Below are positions 1 through 11,563 of a stretch of 64,000 nt of DNA, one piece after another. Below the pieces are notes generated by a model. The model ran no database searches. It had not been told where the DNA came from and saw only the letters and a program-made list of their open reading frames with translations. Every line of letters begins with the position of its first letter. Position 1 is the stretch's first letter. The DNA is from Galeopsis tetrahit. Taxonomy: Eukaryota > Streptophyta > Magnoliopsida > Lamiales > Lamiaceae. The stretch is taken from the NCBI GenBank assembly GCA_963675135.1, contig OY776122.1:15422881-15486880 (forward strand), given 5' to 3'. The translations under genes and the position numbers were made by a program.

Positions 1-118
1 TTCCTACTTTTGCAGGTACTCATCATCACAGCACCTGGTATTTCTCAATTCAAAATTCAAACAAGCCACTCTCAACTACCCTGCGATTTTTTCTCCGAAA
101 CTCAAAATCAATCCGAAA
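1..118 (+). other. Spacer before third ORF of element E
   Basis: Noncoding DNA immediately upstream of the element E third ORF. By analogy with elements C and D it should be the 5' leader of the ORF3 transcript. No TATA box is visible in these 118 bases; the corresponding site in C and D would lie outside the window. A tract ending in TTTTGCAG followed by GTACTC lies at positions 7-20 and could be a splice acceptor, but this cannot be tested here. Confidence 0.4.
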
Positions 119-2050
119 ATGGTGACAATCACTGAACTTCCAAGCTCTCCCGCACCTGGTTCGCCATCCTTTGTTGTAGGAACCATGATTGTTCCATTTG
201 AACCAGCAGCTTCTGATCTCCCACTCATTGTTTATAATCCTCTTGATATCCGATCAGAAATGGCACATGCAAACATCCCTGAGTCAAAGAGTGCTGCTGC
301 AGATAATCACTCACCTCCTCCATCACCAATCGCCCAAAAATCATTCCCTCTAGGAACCCCGTTCGAAAAACTGAAAAGGGCATACGATGCCCTAGCTCGC
401 AGAACAACCTCTCCAAAAATTATCTTGGATGGAGAAATTCTTGACAATGCAATGTTCAGAGAATATGTGCAAATGGAAGATGCCTCCTCGTCTGTTGGGG
501 AGATTTTAGCAGCAAAGATAGCCCGTTTACGGCAAAAGAGGAAATTCCCCACTAAAACGGCAAAAGCCCCTGCTCCCGTCACTCGCAGATGGCCTGGTGG
601 CCGTCTTGTTTCTTACAGGACACTTGGGAGACGAGTCGACTACTTTGGGAAGAAAAAGCCCAGAACGGACGGCGGAATAGCTCAACCGATTGTCGTATCT
701 AACTCAGATTCTGAGGGGGAGCCTCAAAGTATCGATGATATCATCGATAACTTTCCCGAAGCCGTGTCTGTTGAGCATGCAGATGAAGACATCCCAACTC
801 CTCAGGCAGTACACAAAAAGGCTCGAAAAACTCCACCAGTTGTCTCTCCAGTGGCTACATCCAAAAGCTCTTCCTCCGATTCCAGTTCATACGCCTCTGC
901 TCCCGAAGAAGAGGTACCTTTTTCGTCTGATTCCGATTTTAGTGATAACGAAGTTGAATACAATGATCATAAGAGTACACGTTACAAAACAATTCGTAAT
1001 AGGACAATTCTCAGTGAACGTATTCTCAAAATTTCTGATTTTGAAGAAGCAAATCTCATGGATTGGTTTGGAGAAAGGTCTATTTTGGATGCCTTATTGT
1101 TTGCTGTACCGTACGTAGTTGATTGGGTTCACAAATTTTATGCAAACGTTAGTGCTAAAACTGGTGATACAAATTCTAGAAGATATGGTTGTGTACCGTT
1201 CCGGGGTCTTGAGATTATTGTTACACCTAGGAAGATCAATATGCTGTTGAAAACGAGAATTATGGAGGATCCAGTAGTCACATACTTTGATTTCATGATC
1301 AATGTGCTTACAGGAGGTAAAATTACTCATTGGGTGCCAAAATTGCTTGCTTCTAGGTTAACTAGCTTATATTCCGTTTTGCATAAGATTGTGTGCTATA
1401 ATTGGATACCAACAACGAATAACACCACTCTTACCTTGGAACAAGCTGTTCTCCTTTATAAGATTGGACACCTTAAGAAATTTAATCTAGGCCATGTCAT
1501 ATTTCAGAATATGATGATTTTCACTTGCAATATGACTGGTAAGGGTCTTCTTCCATATCCCTGTTTGGTATATAAGCTGCTTGCAGATAAGGAATTCCAC
1601 AGATTGGACACTAAGGTCATTAGTGGATATGTTCCTAGCCTCTCCATTTCACCACAGCTCCTTCTTCGTGGTGGTGACTGGATTGTGGACCTACCTATAC
1701 CGAAGACTACTGCCCCCAGAAGTGTTGATCCTAATATGCCATCAACTTCCAGAATACCCCCTTCCTCAGGCTGTGTCACATCGGTTTATTTGTCTTCACA
1801 CTTCATTCTCAGGCAGGTAGACATCCTTCAAGGCTGGGAGGACCTACTTTCTACCTCAACAGGGGGAGTACGACCAAATGTTCACAATGCAGGTGTTGTT
1901 CCTATTCCAGGTCAAGATAATGCTATTCCAGGTCAACAAGAGAGTGCTGTTCCGATTCCAAACCAAGAGATGCAGATGCTCAAGACATTGAAGATCTTTA
2001 TGGAGATCTCAATGCAGCTTTTTGAAGGCTTGAAGAGTGAGGAAGTGTAG
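119..2050 (+). CDS. Third ORF (ORF3) of Sirevirus-like copia element E
   Basis: An uninterrupted 643-codon ORF. The N-terminal half is low complexity: Pro/Ser-rich to about residue 80, then basic stretches (GKKKPR near 176, HKKARK near 233), then a Ser/Asp/Glu-rich segment to about 290. From about residue 297 it matches the domain found after pol in elements A, C and D: ISDFEEANL, an FYANV-type aromatic pair, VPFRG, LYSVLHKIVCYNWIP, LKKFNLG, LLPYPCLVY. The domain resembles what databases label 'putative plant transposon protein'; function unknown. No signal peptide or membrane helix is visible. The last 25 or so residues look frame-shifted: the adjacent frame ends in an acidic tail like those of D (..MEILYGDI). 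A PPT-like run lies inside the ORF at 1858-1870 and another just after the stop. The downstream LTR assigns it to a retrotransposon whose pol lies outside the window. The role is inference; the homology is visible directly. Confidence 0.75.
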   Translation: MVTITELPSSPAPGSPSFVVGTMIVPFEPAASDLPLIVYNPLDIRSEMAHANIPESKSAAADNHSPPPSPIAQKSFPLGTPFEKLKRAYDALARRTTSPKIILDGEILDNAMFREYVQMEDASSSVGEILAAKIARLRQKRKFPTKTAKAPAPVTRRWPGGRLVSYRTLGRRVDYFGKKKPRTDGGIAQPIVVSNSDSEGEPQSIDDIIDNFPEAVSVEHADEDIPTPQAVHKKARKTPPVVSPVATSKSSSSDSSSYASAPEEEVPFSSDSDFSDNEVEYNDHKSTRYKTIRNRTILSERILKISDFEEANLMDWFGERSILDALLFAVPYVVDWVHKFYANVSAKTGDTNSRRYGCVPFRGLEIIVTPRKINMLLKTRIMEDPVVTYFDFMINVLTGGKITHWVPKLLASRLTSLYSVLHKIVCYNWIPTTNNTTLTLEQAVLLYKIGHLKKFNLGHVIFQNMMIFTCNMTGKGLLPYPCLVYKLLADKEFHRLDTKVISGYVPSLSISPQLLLRGGDWIVDLPIPKTTAPRSVDPNMPSTSRIPPSSGCVTSVYLSSHFILRQVDILQGWEDLLSTSTGGVRPNVHNAGVVPIPGQDNAIPGQQESAVPIPNQEMQMLKTLKIFMEISMQLFEGLKSEEV

Positions 2051-2914
2051 AGTATGGGGGAGTTCGTGCAGACTCCTGAAGATGCAGCAATCCTCCCATT
2101 TACTGCTTTCATTTATTTCCTCAATTTGTAAAGCCTTACTTATGTTGCTTACTTTTCTGTCCCACATACATTGCCTTACATTTACTGTTTTCATTGTTTT
2201 TAAATCTAAGTACATTGTTTTTGACTTAGATGCTGTGATTAAGTTTGGTTAAATACTGATATTGGTTCTGATTTGAAATATCATGGTATTGTTTTCTTTA
2301 TCAAAATTCTGAATGTTGTGAACATTAGGAGTGTTGATGTAGAAAGGCCAAATTGGGGGAGATTGTTGATGTTGGAATAGGTGTTGTATTTTATGATCCA
2401 ACATTTCAGTTACATGTTGTACTTGTGATGCTTATTTTTGATCCAACACTCCTGGCAACAGAAGCTATACAAGAAAGTGATAAGGCAGTAGCTGAAGATG
2501 CACAAGATGTTGATGTCATTAAGACCGTGCATGGAGACTAATGAAAGCATACAAACTGGAGAAGTTATAAAGTATGGGGGAGTTTGTGCAGATCCATGAA
2601 GATGCAGCTGAAGTGTTATTCAGCTGAATCCTCTCCTTTACTTATTTACATAACTTTTCTTTATTTGTTTGTAATGCTTGCAGGATTTATATTTCTGTTT
2701 TTTCCTTTATTATTTAGGATTTCATATTGTTATTTATTTCTGTTTTTAATCTAAACACATATTTTTTGGTGTTTAGAGAAAAACTCGTTACTTAATTTGG
2801 TGATTACGATTTTATGTCATTTACTTGATGTAAATTTTGTATATTTCTACTTTTAATATTTCTGTATGTTTAACATCAGAAGTGTTGTAGTAGAAAGACC
2901 AAATTGGGGGAGAT
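2051..2914 (+). repeat. Duplicated ORF3 tail, 3' UTR and polypurine tract of E
   Basis: Two related 3' ends lie in tandem. The first has a GGGGGAG run at 2056-2062, a UTR, and a polypurine tract AAATTGGGGGAGAT ending at 2363, followed at 2364 by an LTR start (TGTTGATGTTG). About 95 bases into that LTR the sequence changes abruptly to an ORF3 tail (about 2465-2541, ending in an acidic peptide and TAA). A second GGGGGAG run (2576-2582), a second UTR and a second polypurine tract (to 2914) follow. An LTR start plus a second 3' end suggests recombination between two copies, or an internal duplication. Sireviruses are known for multiple polypurine tracts. Confidence 0.7.
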
Positions 2915-4133
2915 TGTTGATGTTGTACTTGTGATGCTTATTTTGATCCAACACTCCTGGCAACTTTGTTTGTCGAGTGTTGTGCAAAATGTTCCATCAC
3001 TTCTGTCAACACCATAATTTGCCCTTTCTCCTAACACTAACTCCAATTTTAGATGTTGTTCTTAATGTCCTTGTATGCAGGATTGAAGACGTGGAAGTTA
3101 CCAGGTCAAGCGGTTGCATAAATACAAGGAGTGAGAAGTTAAGAGCATTCATGGTGGTTCCTACTTTTAAGGAGTTTGTGGAGAAGGTTATAGATCATGT
3201 AAAAACTGATCTATGAAGGTTGCATGTAGTTGAAAACGTTGTAAATTAATAGAGGACTAATGCTGCTGATGTTGTACCAGTGATGTGTAGAATGTTCCAT
3301 CACTTTGGTCAACATCGTAATTCACCTAACTCCGAATTTTCTATGTTGTGTGTAATGTTCCTTGTAGGCAGTTAGAAGACGTGGAACGTGTCCAGGTCAT
3401 GCAGATTGCCTTTGGAGTGAGAAAATTACCACTACATGGAAGTTAAGAGGTTTCCTTAATTATAGGAGTTGGTGAGAAGTTCTCTTGATCATGCGTGTAT
3501 GGTTGAGAGAGGTTGAAGGCTGATGAAGATTTATCTCCTATAAATAGAGGCAGCCTCAACGCAATTAGCTGAGAGGAAAGAAGACACATTCATTACTAAA
3601 GTTATCGAGTGCTTAGTGCATTTAGCTTTAGGAAAATCAGTGTTTCTTCTCCATGGTAGATCATGTAAAAAACGATCTACATTATGTTGGGGCAGTAGGA
3701 TTTGAAGCCTATAAAAAAGATCCTGCCTCAATACAAGAGACGACAAGAGAGAAAGCTTAATTAGATTACTACATATGGAATGCGCAACGCTTCTAGTTAG
3801 AAAAACATTTTGTTCTTTCTTGTAGATTAGTGCACTTGTATAAACACGAATATTTGTGTACTCAATCATAGTCGTTTATTAGGAAAATATGTTAGATCTA
3901 TAAGGGAGATAGTTTCGTATTTTTCTAATAACTTTTCAAACTCAATTTGAGTTGTAGTTGTTCAAAACCTTACGAGGTTGTTGATTTTGTTTCACTGATA
4001 TTAAGAGATAATATAAGTGATTCGTGTAGATTAATTATTTAATCTACACAATTTTTGAAATACTCTTTGCAAAGTGTTTGTTTAAATTCTGCTGTTCATT
4101 GTTGTCTGGATTGTGTCAACACTACAGACAACA
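2915..4133 (+). repeat. 3' LTR of element E
   Basis: Begins TGTTGATGTTG directly after a polypurine tract and ends ...CTACAGACAACA, giving the TGTTG/CAACA inverted ends of plant copia LTRs (about 1.22 kb). A TATA box (TATAAATAG) lies at 3539-3547, followed by a transcribed-leader-like segment. A related TATAAAA segment recurs near 3712. The left edge is firm. The right edge rests only on the CAACA end, because no 5' LTR or target duplication is in the window. Confidence 0.65.
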
Positions 4134-5509
4134 TCTCTGTATATCGCACGCACGCACACTTTCAAAATAGTTTTCCTAAATAATTGATGAAAATAAATGA
4201 AAAAATAAATTACGAGAAAAGAACATGTTTTGTGAAAATAAAATATAAAAATTAATGTAAAGGGCATTTTTGACTTTTGACTCAACAATTAAATTTTATT
4301 CCACCATCCAAACAACTTGAGTACAAATTATCTTATAAATTAAAATTTTCAATCCATCAATTCAAATATAGATTTTAAATTAACTTTTTAAATTGTGAAC
4401 AATACAATCTCACTAAATCCTATCAAAATATATCTATCATATCTAGTAAATCAAACGAGCACTTATGATTTTGAGGTGTTAGTTGTGAACTTTTGTTAGT
4501 ATTTTTTTTTTAGGGTAACTTTTGTTAGTATTTAATTGAACTCATGTTTTGAAATTTATGTTAGATGAGTTAAAAGTATCATTTTGTATTGTATATGCAC
4601 AAATGTTTTCATCATACAAAAAATACAACTATTTACAAGTCACCTTAATTGTATTGGATTAGCTACATGATGGAGATACGGTCCCAAAATCTTCAAATTA
4701 AAGGAATGATTATAAATTGAGAGCTCGATTGAATTAGTATTTTAATTATAATTATTATTTCTTATTTCAGTATTATAAGTCCACAATAGTGTTGAGCCTT
4801 AAATTAGGATTTATTGAGGTTTGCTCTAGGGAGTGTTTTTCAATGTAAAAGGGAGTTGAACTAAGTAATAAAATTATTTATGGGGTGTGTTTAAAAGAAT
4901 TTGTGGTGAACACTCATTTTTAAATCTAAAGAACTGTGACATTGATTTTTATTTATTATATTTCATGTTATTATCCAATCAAATCTATTGAATTAAATTT
5001 ATTTAAATATATTAGTACTTCCTTTGTTTATTAGTTTTTCGTTACTTTTTACCTATAAATTAAATAAAGTGATTAAATAATAACTACAGTACAATCTATT
5101 TTATTGAAAAAAGATATTGATAAAAAAAAATTAAATATAAAAGTAAAAGAATAAAAAATTAAATTATAGGTGGACTAGTAAAATTGAAAACGTATAAGAA
5201 GTAATATTTTAAATGCTTATTTATTTTATATAGGTGCTAGAACGAGATAAAAATCCCACCATTCATCGTTCTTTCGACTTTCTACAGCGGAGCATCACGA
5301 TTTGCTTGAAAATTTCAAATTTTAAAATGTGATTAATTTATTTGATCTTATTGCTCATCTTTGGTACCGGTTTACTTCCTCCAGTTTGGATTCAGCACCC
5401 TAGACTTCCCCGATTCGTAAGATTGTCTGCGATGCTGTTGCTCGTTATGTGTTCGATGAATTTCCGCAGTGAGGAATCTTTCTGAATTGCTCACTCATAA
5501 ACTGAAGTC
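4134..5509. other. Intergenic region upstream of the APO gene
   Basis: AT-rich DNA without a convincing ORF. A segment at about 5014-5206 begins TACTTCCTTTG and ends near ATAAGAAGTAAT, which could be a decayed Stowaway-like MITE, but the ends match poorly. The last 280 bases before the APO start are less AT-rich and should hold its promoter and 5' leader. No clear TATA box could be assigned. Confidence 0.4.
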
Positions 5510-7065
5510 ATGTTCTTCAGACAATCCAGACCACTCTTGCTCCTATACCAGGAATCCGCGCGAAACATTTACGCCAAGAAATTCACAGCTGCGCTGGATG
5601 TAGAGAGTTACGCTTGTGCATTATACTCTACAGGGCAAAATTTCACGGAGCTACCAAGAAAGCTCAAAAGGTCTGAGAGGAAGCCTTGGGTTACTGACAT
5701 TAATGAAATTAAGCGTAATGCAAGGTCACAAAAGCAAGAGAGGATAGCTGTAAAAGAGGCGAAGTTAAAACCTCCTGAAAATGGGTTATTGGTGAAAGGA
5801 CTAATCCCAGTTGCTCATGAGGTTTCAGCTGCTAGAACCCGATTACTCTCCTGCATTTCACGAGTTTCGCAGGATATCCCAATTTTTGTTTGCAGGTGAC
5901 CTTACAGTTTGTTATTTGATTGCAATTGAAAATGAGCATTGTGAAAAGATACATTTTTTTAGTTCAATGCGTTGAATTCATTTGTTTTGATTCCATTTTC
6001 TTGAAGCAATTAGGCTGATTGTGATGAATCATGTATTATGCAGTGTTTGTGGAGATGTTCATGTGGGTGATCCACCACATAAGATCAGAACTTGTGATGT
6101 GAGTGGTAGCCAAAAGAATAAAGAACATATGTGGGAGAAAGGGGGCATTGATCATGTATTTCCTGTTGTGGAATCCTTTCATTTGTATGATCGAGTGGGA
6201 AGAGCCGTTTCACACAATGAGCGTCTACAAGTGGACCGAATCCCAGCCGTTGTGGAACTATGCATTCAGGCTGGTGTGGACATTCCCGAGTATCCAACGA
6301 AAAGACGGGACTTCCCAGTTTATCGTGTAGCTGGAAAGATCATCGATTTTGAGAAGAAGTTCCCCAAAAACGATTTGTCAGGAAATGACATAAACCCTTC
6401 TGGATTCTGGCTAAAGAAAAAGAGGTTAAATGATGATCAGAAGAAGTCTTTGAACTTGCCATATGATGATCTCAAAGGTTTGTTTTCCCCATCATAGTTT
6501 CTTAAGAGCATGATGGATGAATTTATTTCATATTCTTGAATGATCTAATAGAAAGACCATCTTTTCCTTAGTGTTCTTTAAAGAATAACAGTTGTTATTT
6601 CTTTAATTTTTTCTTGAATGTAAAGGGTAATCTTTTACTTATACTAATGGTGGAGCAGGTTTTGCTGATGAAGGAATGGAAGCATTGGAAAAGTTGTGTT
6701 GTGGAGTTGATCGACTAATGGAGAAGTATGCGGTTAAAACGTGTGGGTATTGTAGTGAGGTGCAAGTAGGACCTAAAGGGCACAGGGCGAGGGATTGCCA
6801 GGCCTTCAAGCACCAGATGAGAGACGGGCAACACGCTTGGCAGGAGGCAACCTTTGACGATCTTGTTCCTCCAGTATACGTCTGGCACATCCCCAAATCA
6901 CACAATACACCTCTCGTGGATGGTCTGAAGAGATACTACGGAAAGCTGCCTGCGTTGGTTGAACTGTTTGCACAAGCTGGAGCTGAGGTTGGAGAGAATT
7001 ACCGAGGTATGATGAGAGAAGATGTTGTAGTACCCAGTTTAGAGGAAGATAAGTTAGTTGTATGA
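5510..7065 (+). CDS. APO4: APO family protein, probably mitochondrial APO4-like (3 exons)
   Basis: Exons 5510-5895, 6044-6477 and 6659-7065 join in frame through GT-AG introns to give 408 aa. APO proteins are plant-specific zinc-binding RNA-associated proteins; APO1 acts in chloroplast intron splicing and photosystem I accumulation, and APO4 is the mitochondrial member. Two APO motifs are visible: CSVCGDVHVGDPPHKIRTC starting at residue 128 (split by intron 1) and CGYCSEVQVGPKGHRARDC starting at residue 302, both with CX2C followed by H and C. Each is followed by the usual His/Trp-containing segment (HMW, HAW) and a PALVEL-type stretch. The N-terminus (MFFRQSRPLLLLYQ, then basic) looks like an organellar presequence. 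The start is the first ATG of the open frame. No break is seen. APO4 is preferred over APO1-3 on memory of family similarity, not on an alignment. It converges on the NLA-like gene, with 217 bp between the stop codons. Confidence 0.85.
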
Positions 7066-7282
7066 AGTGAATCGTGAATCGTTTGTTCTATTTTACTGAT
7101 AGTGGATTCAATTGGACTACCATAAAGAGTAACACTCGAGCGCACCAGTTGCACAATACAATTTTCAACTAAATTGTTTTTTACATTTTTTCGCAAATCA
7201 TATACACATACAGACGTTTAAATAATGGTGTAAAAGAAGATGAAATCAGGGAGACAGGAATGATAGTCGATAGATCTTGTGG

Positions 7283-9754
7283 TCAGATACCCATGAAACG
7301 AGCGGCCTGGGACTGCCAGTGCACCCTCGCCTGCTCAACTCTCTCTATTTTTTCTGATTTTCGCCTTTCTTCCCAGTAGTCGGGACAACTGTTTTACAAA
7401 CAGATCGCAGAGTTAATTAATGCCAAGCAAAATGAGCAACAAATATAAGTTATGGATTTACCTTCGTTTTAAGAGGATGTGCACTTCTTTCAAGTATATA
7501 GCAGATACATATACTCCTCCCTGCAATCAATATGCAATTAATTTATGCCTTCACTCATTTGCTTTAGGAAAAAAAAAATGGTTTGGGTAAAATGCGTCTA
7601 ATTTGGATTCATCATATAACCCGTCTCACACATTTATCTGTTGATTCATCAAAACCAAGAGAGCACGATACCTCTCGACAAACTGGGCACTTTTTATGAG
7701 GATATGCTGCCTTCAGCCCGTCAACTATGCTCACCGAACAAGCTTTACATGCGCACATGCAGCAAAAAAAATGACCACAGCTAAGCGATACTGGATCAAA
7801 TAATGTATCCTGATAAGAAAAAGAAAAAAAAAACCCAAATATCATCAAGAAGGCCGAAGAAAAACAATGTGAAAAACAAACTCATCATTCAGCAGAGCTC
7901 TAGAACAGAAGGTAGACAAAATGAGTATAACAAGAAATATTATTTACATTCAAGAAAAAAGTAGAGGAGCTCCTACCCGTTCAATCTTATTTTTTTACTA
8001 CGACTTCAGAAAAAAACGTAAAAAGTACTACTCTAAATCTTTATGAGATACGAGTACCTTTATCCTTCTAAGATCAAAGCTTTCATTCTTTAGTGTACTC
8101 CACCGGAGATGTGTACCAAGAACGCGTTATAGAAATACTTTATAACGCTCATCACATAATGATATTAGGATTTACTCTATAGTATAACAGACATAGTATC
8201 CTGATTGGCTTTAAACTCACCAAACATATGGAACAGGTCAAGTCAATGTCAAGCTTGACTAAATCAACGAGCTCAATAGAAAGCGACGGTTTTGCATCGT
8301 TGAATACAAGAGAACACCCCTCCAATAGTGCAGAAGAATTCACTTTATCCGTGGTAGAATCTCTCAAGTTTATGTGAAAAGCCACAAGTTCAATGAACCA
8401 TGGTGATTGAAGGATCTCAATTTGCAAGTTTTGGGATCGGGATTTGAAATCTTGACCTTGCTTAGAATAGTGAATCTGTTATGGAAATGGAAGCAGATAA
8501 AGTAGCTAGACAATCAAAATAAATGGACTATATTTATGTATCTTACTACCTTATCGTATTTCTTCAGTATTCTACGTATAGCAATGGCATTAATGCTAGC
8601 ATATGTAACGAGGTTCTCGCATTCTTGGACCAGGGTAATTTGATTTCCTAGTAATCTGTCTTCGAACCAGATAAAACATTTGCTGCAACCTGATCCCAGG
8701 TGGCGATCGAGCAATACTTGAGCTCGTTTATTGAAGAATCGTACTACTGCAGACATTTCCTTGAGAAGCAATGGGAAAAATTCCCCATCACAGACTACAG
8801 ACCACATCATAATTTGCATCAAAATACTTAAGGTGATGATAATTATGTATGAACCAAATATCATCCATTAATATACGAAAAACACTACAATAAGAAAGGA
8901 TTTTAGTTCTTAGTTGCATATGAAACTCAACAGGCCTAAACAATTAACCAGTAAACCCTTTTCTCTGCTTAACCAGTTATTAACTCAACTTAAATATTAC
9001 TCCTTCTGTCCCACAAAAATTTGCAAACTTACCATATTTGGATGTCTCATACCAATTTATGCACTCTATAAAATGAAATATCTCCATAACCCCAACCTCA
9101 AAATATACACATATTTATTCATATGTAATTACTTTTCACACTTAATCTACTGTTTTATTTACTTTATTCATAAAAATTTACAAAACTACATCTCAAAACA
9201 TCATTTATTACCCATTTCTTAAAATGTGAGTCATCCCAAAAGAGGTGCAAATTCCCTTGGATGGAGGGAGTAGTACCTAAAAACATTTTATTTATGCATC
9301 AGTTTCTAGTTATGAAATAATTTCATTTCCAAACTCTTAACAAAATGAAATTCAATCTGCATTCGACAAGATAATTGATGACTTTTCATTCAGCACAACC
9401 AACAGTTTGTAATTTTGAAATAACTTAATTTCCAAAGTCTAACAAAATGAAAGTCAATGTGCATTTGACAAACAATTGATGATTTTTCATTCAGAAAAAT
9501 TCAAATTTAACCTAGTCTACTCCTGCGTTTACGAATCAAACTACACAAGGGTTCATAAAAAACAGTAAAAAAAGTTAGATGAAAAATTAGTTACCTGGAC
9601 ATTGATTTTTGGAGGCGCAATTAGAAATTCCATCACTATTGTTGTGTTTTGTGCAAGTTTCCAAGATATTTTTGAGTTTGCGGCAACCAATACGGGGCAA
9701 TTTCTTCTGGCCAAGCTCCTGCATTAACTCTTCATATTTGTTACAGAATTTCAT
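7283..9754 (-). CDS. NLA: SPX-RING E3 ubiquitin ligase, BAH1/NLA-like (6 exons)
   Basis: Six exons on the minus strand, all with GT-AG borders: 9595-9754, 8550-8794, 8221-8475, 7672-7809, 7462-7520, 7283-7388. They join in frame to 320 aa (Arabidopsis NLA is about 335). The N-terminal SPX domain starts MKFCNKYEELMQE and spans about residues 1-170. A C3HC4 RING follows: C216, C219, C231, H233, C236, C239, C261, C264 (CSIC...SCGH...CPVC). The C-terminus is the family's DYWEERR...GI end. NLA/BAH1 ligases ubiquitinate phosphate (PHT1) and nitrate transporters and limit phosphate uptake; SPX domains bind inositol pyrophosphates. The gene appears intact. A Stowaway-like MITE sits in intron 1. No miR827-like target, known in the Arabidopsis NLA 5' UTR, is visible in the roughly 100 bases upstream of the ATG. 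A separate 5' UTR exon could be missed. Confidence 0.88.
8998..9272. mobile_element. Stowaway-like MITE in NLA intron 1
   Basis: About 275 bp bounded by TA dinucleotides, with ends TACTCCTTCTGTCCC and GGATGGAGGGAGTA, the CTCCCTCCGTCCC-type inverted repeat of Stowaway/Mariner MITEs. It shares internal sequence (TTTGCAAACTTACC..., AAATGTG..CC) with the element at 32331-32605, so the two belong to one family. It lies wholly inside the first intron. Confidence 0.7.
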
Positions 9755-9854
9755 TTTCCATTAACACTTCTTGATGCCCGATTTCTCTTGTATTAATCGA
9801 TTAAACTAAATTGAGGAGAAAGAAGCAGAAAAGGAAAGTTGGATGTTGGTAGTT

Positions 9855-9863
9855 GTTTATATA
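9855..9863 (-). promoter_or_regulatory. Putative TATA box of the NLA-like gene
   Basis: On the minus strand the sequence reads TATATAAAC, about 100 bp upstream of the ATG at 9754. Position and sequence suit a plant core promoter. It sits next to a TATG/CATA-rich stretch, so a chance match is possible. Confidence 0.45.
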
Positions 9864-11563
9864 CATGTATGTATGTATATTCACGAACTTCGTGCAGTAT
9901 ATGACAAAATCAAAAAGTTAGTTTTGGATAAATCGCAAACAGCCTGATTATTGATTTTTATATTAATTAAAAAAATTCCCAATATTCAAAGTTTGTGCCT
10001 GCCTCTATCATGATTCTCAGTGGCAATATAAAAATACTAGAAGATTAGTTCCTTTCAATTTTGTTGCAATGAGCATTATTCATCAAAGTTGAAATACACA
10101 CCATCAAGTGGCCTTTAAACTTTACAAAAAAAAAAAAAAATATCTCTAAGTATGAGATTAATCTTATTTACTTGGATTATATTCCTATTGTTACATCATA
10201 AACTTTTCTTTTACTTTTTATATGATATTAAGAAATATTATATAAAATGTCCAGTGTAAAAGAATAGTTAATTTTGTCATTTAAAGAAATGTGAAACTTT
10301 TGAGTTATGACATGACGTGCAAAATAGATAAGTGAAAAACTTATATTGAAATAAAAAGAGTATGATTTATCGATTTATGGACTCCAACTTAAATGATAAA
10401 ATACTAATTTCCTATTTAACATAATTTCATTTAATCGTAATTAATTTAGCCAATAAATATGTAATAATATTTTAATAGCTCTAACGTTATTCAAATGTTT
10501 ACTTTTTTTTTTTTTTTAATAGCTCTAATTCGAAATAGAAAGGCAAGTTGCATGAACATATATTGAATTGTTATTATATATCAAAAGCAAGTAGTAATGC
10601 TTGTAGCGTAATGGATTGAACATTGAAGCATGTCACATGGCGACTTGATAATTATAAAAAAATTAATTCTAAATCCAATCCAAAGTCAAACTCAACGCAG
10701 GTAAATCTAGGTTCTTCTTACATCTTATAATTTGAATAAATTTATAAGTTTTGGTTGGTGAATTGTATTTTAAAAATTGTTATGATAAGATATTCCAATA
10801 TTGTTTGGAGTGAGAAAATATTATAGCTAAAGAGCATCGAGGCATGGGGATATAAACAGAATTCCCATGGTTTGACCAATAATCACGTAACGTGTGAGAT
10901 ATCATATTTTACACGTAAATATATTTAATTAAAATCGTTTTTAAAATTTCGTAGGTTATAAATTTAAATTTAGGTCACTGAAAAAATTGACTATAACTCT
11001 ATACCCTTAAAAAAAAAAAAAAATTAATAAAATTCCAATAGTAGGTACATTGTTTGAGACAATTACACACATGAATTTTTTTGTATTGCATGTTAATATA
11101 ATGAAAGGACATTATTAACACACACACACACACAGGTTTTTAGGATGAATTTACAGGTTAAAAGGCCAAAGATATTTTACTACTATAATAAGACCAAAAT
11201 ATTTTATTACATAATAGAAAATGGCAAATACTTGTGTGTTTACATGTATGTAACTTGTATCACTTGATCCAATTTTTAAAATGGATGAATACTACTCATG
11301 AGTTATGGTAAATACAGTATAATATTAATTCAAATAGAGTATATTATTAGTTCAAATACAATATAGTATTAACTCACATATTGTATAATATTAATTTAAA
11401 TATTAAATAGTAACAAATTACATTTATGTAATTGGTATACAAGAGTGCAACTCAAAAAAAATATGTCACCACACGACAATTTATACTACAATATGTTTTG
11501 AACTTACAAATTCCTCACAATTTTTTGTCTCAATTTATCTATATTTCATATAAATTTTTGTGA
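9864..11563. other. Intergenic AT-rich region between NLA and LINE 1
   Basis: No convincing ORF. It holds long A/T runs (about 10128-10140, 10507-10519) and a (CA)n microsatellite at about 11119-11136. At 11220-11440 there is a stretch with TACATGTATGTAAC and TAATATTAATTCAAATA motifs that recurs at 23090-23200 and 24640-24960. The sequences on either side of the two LINEs are therefore related repeats. The upstream promoter region of the NLA-like gene lies at its left end. Confidence 0.4.

Noticed and set aside
119..2050. ORF3 of element E as a host gene
   Set aside because: Its homology to the post-pol ORFs of C and D and the polypurine tract plus LTR right behind it make it part of a retrotransposon.
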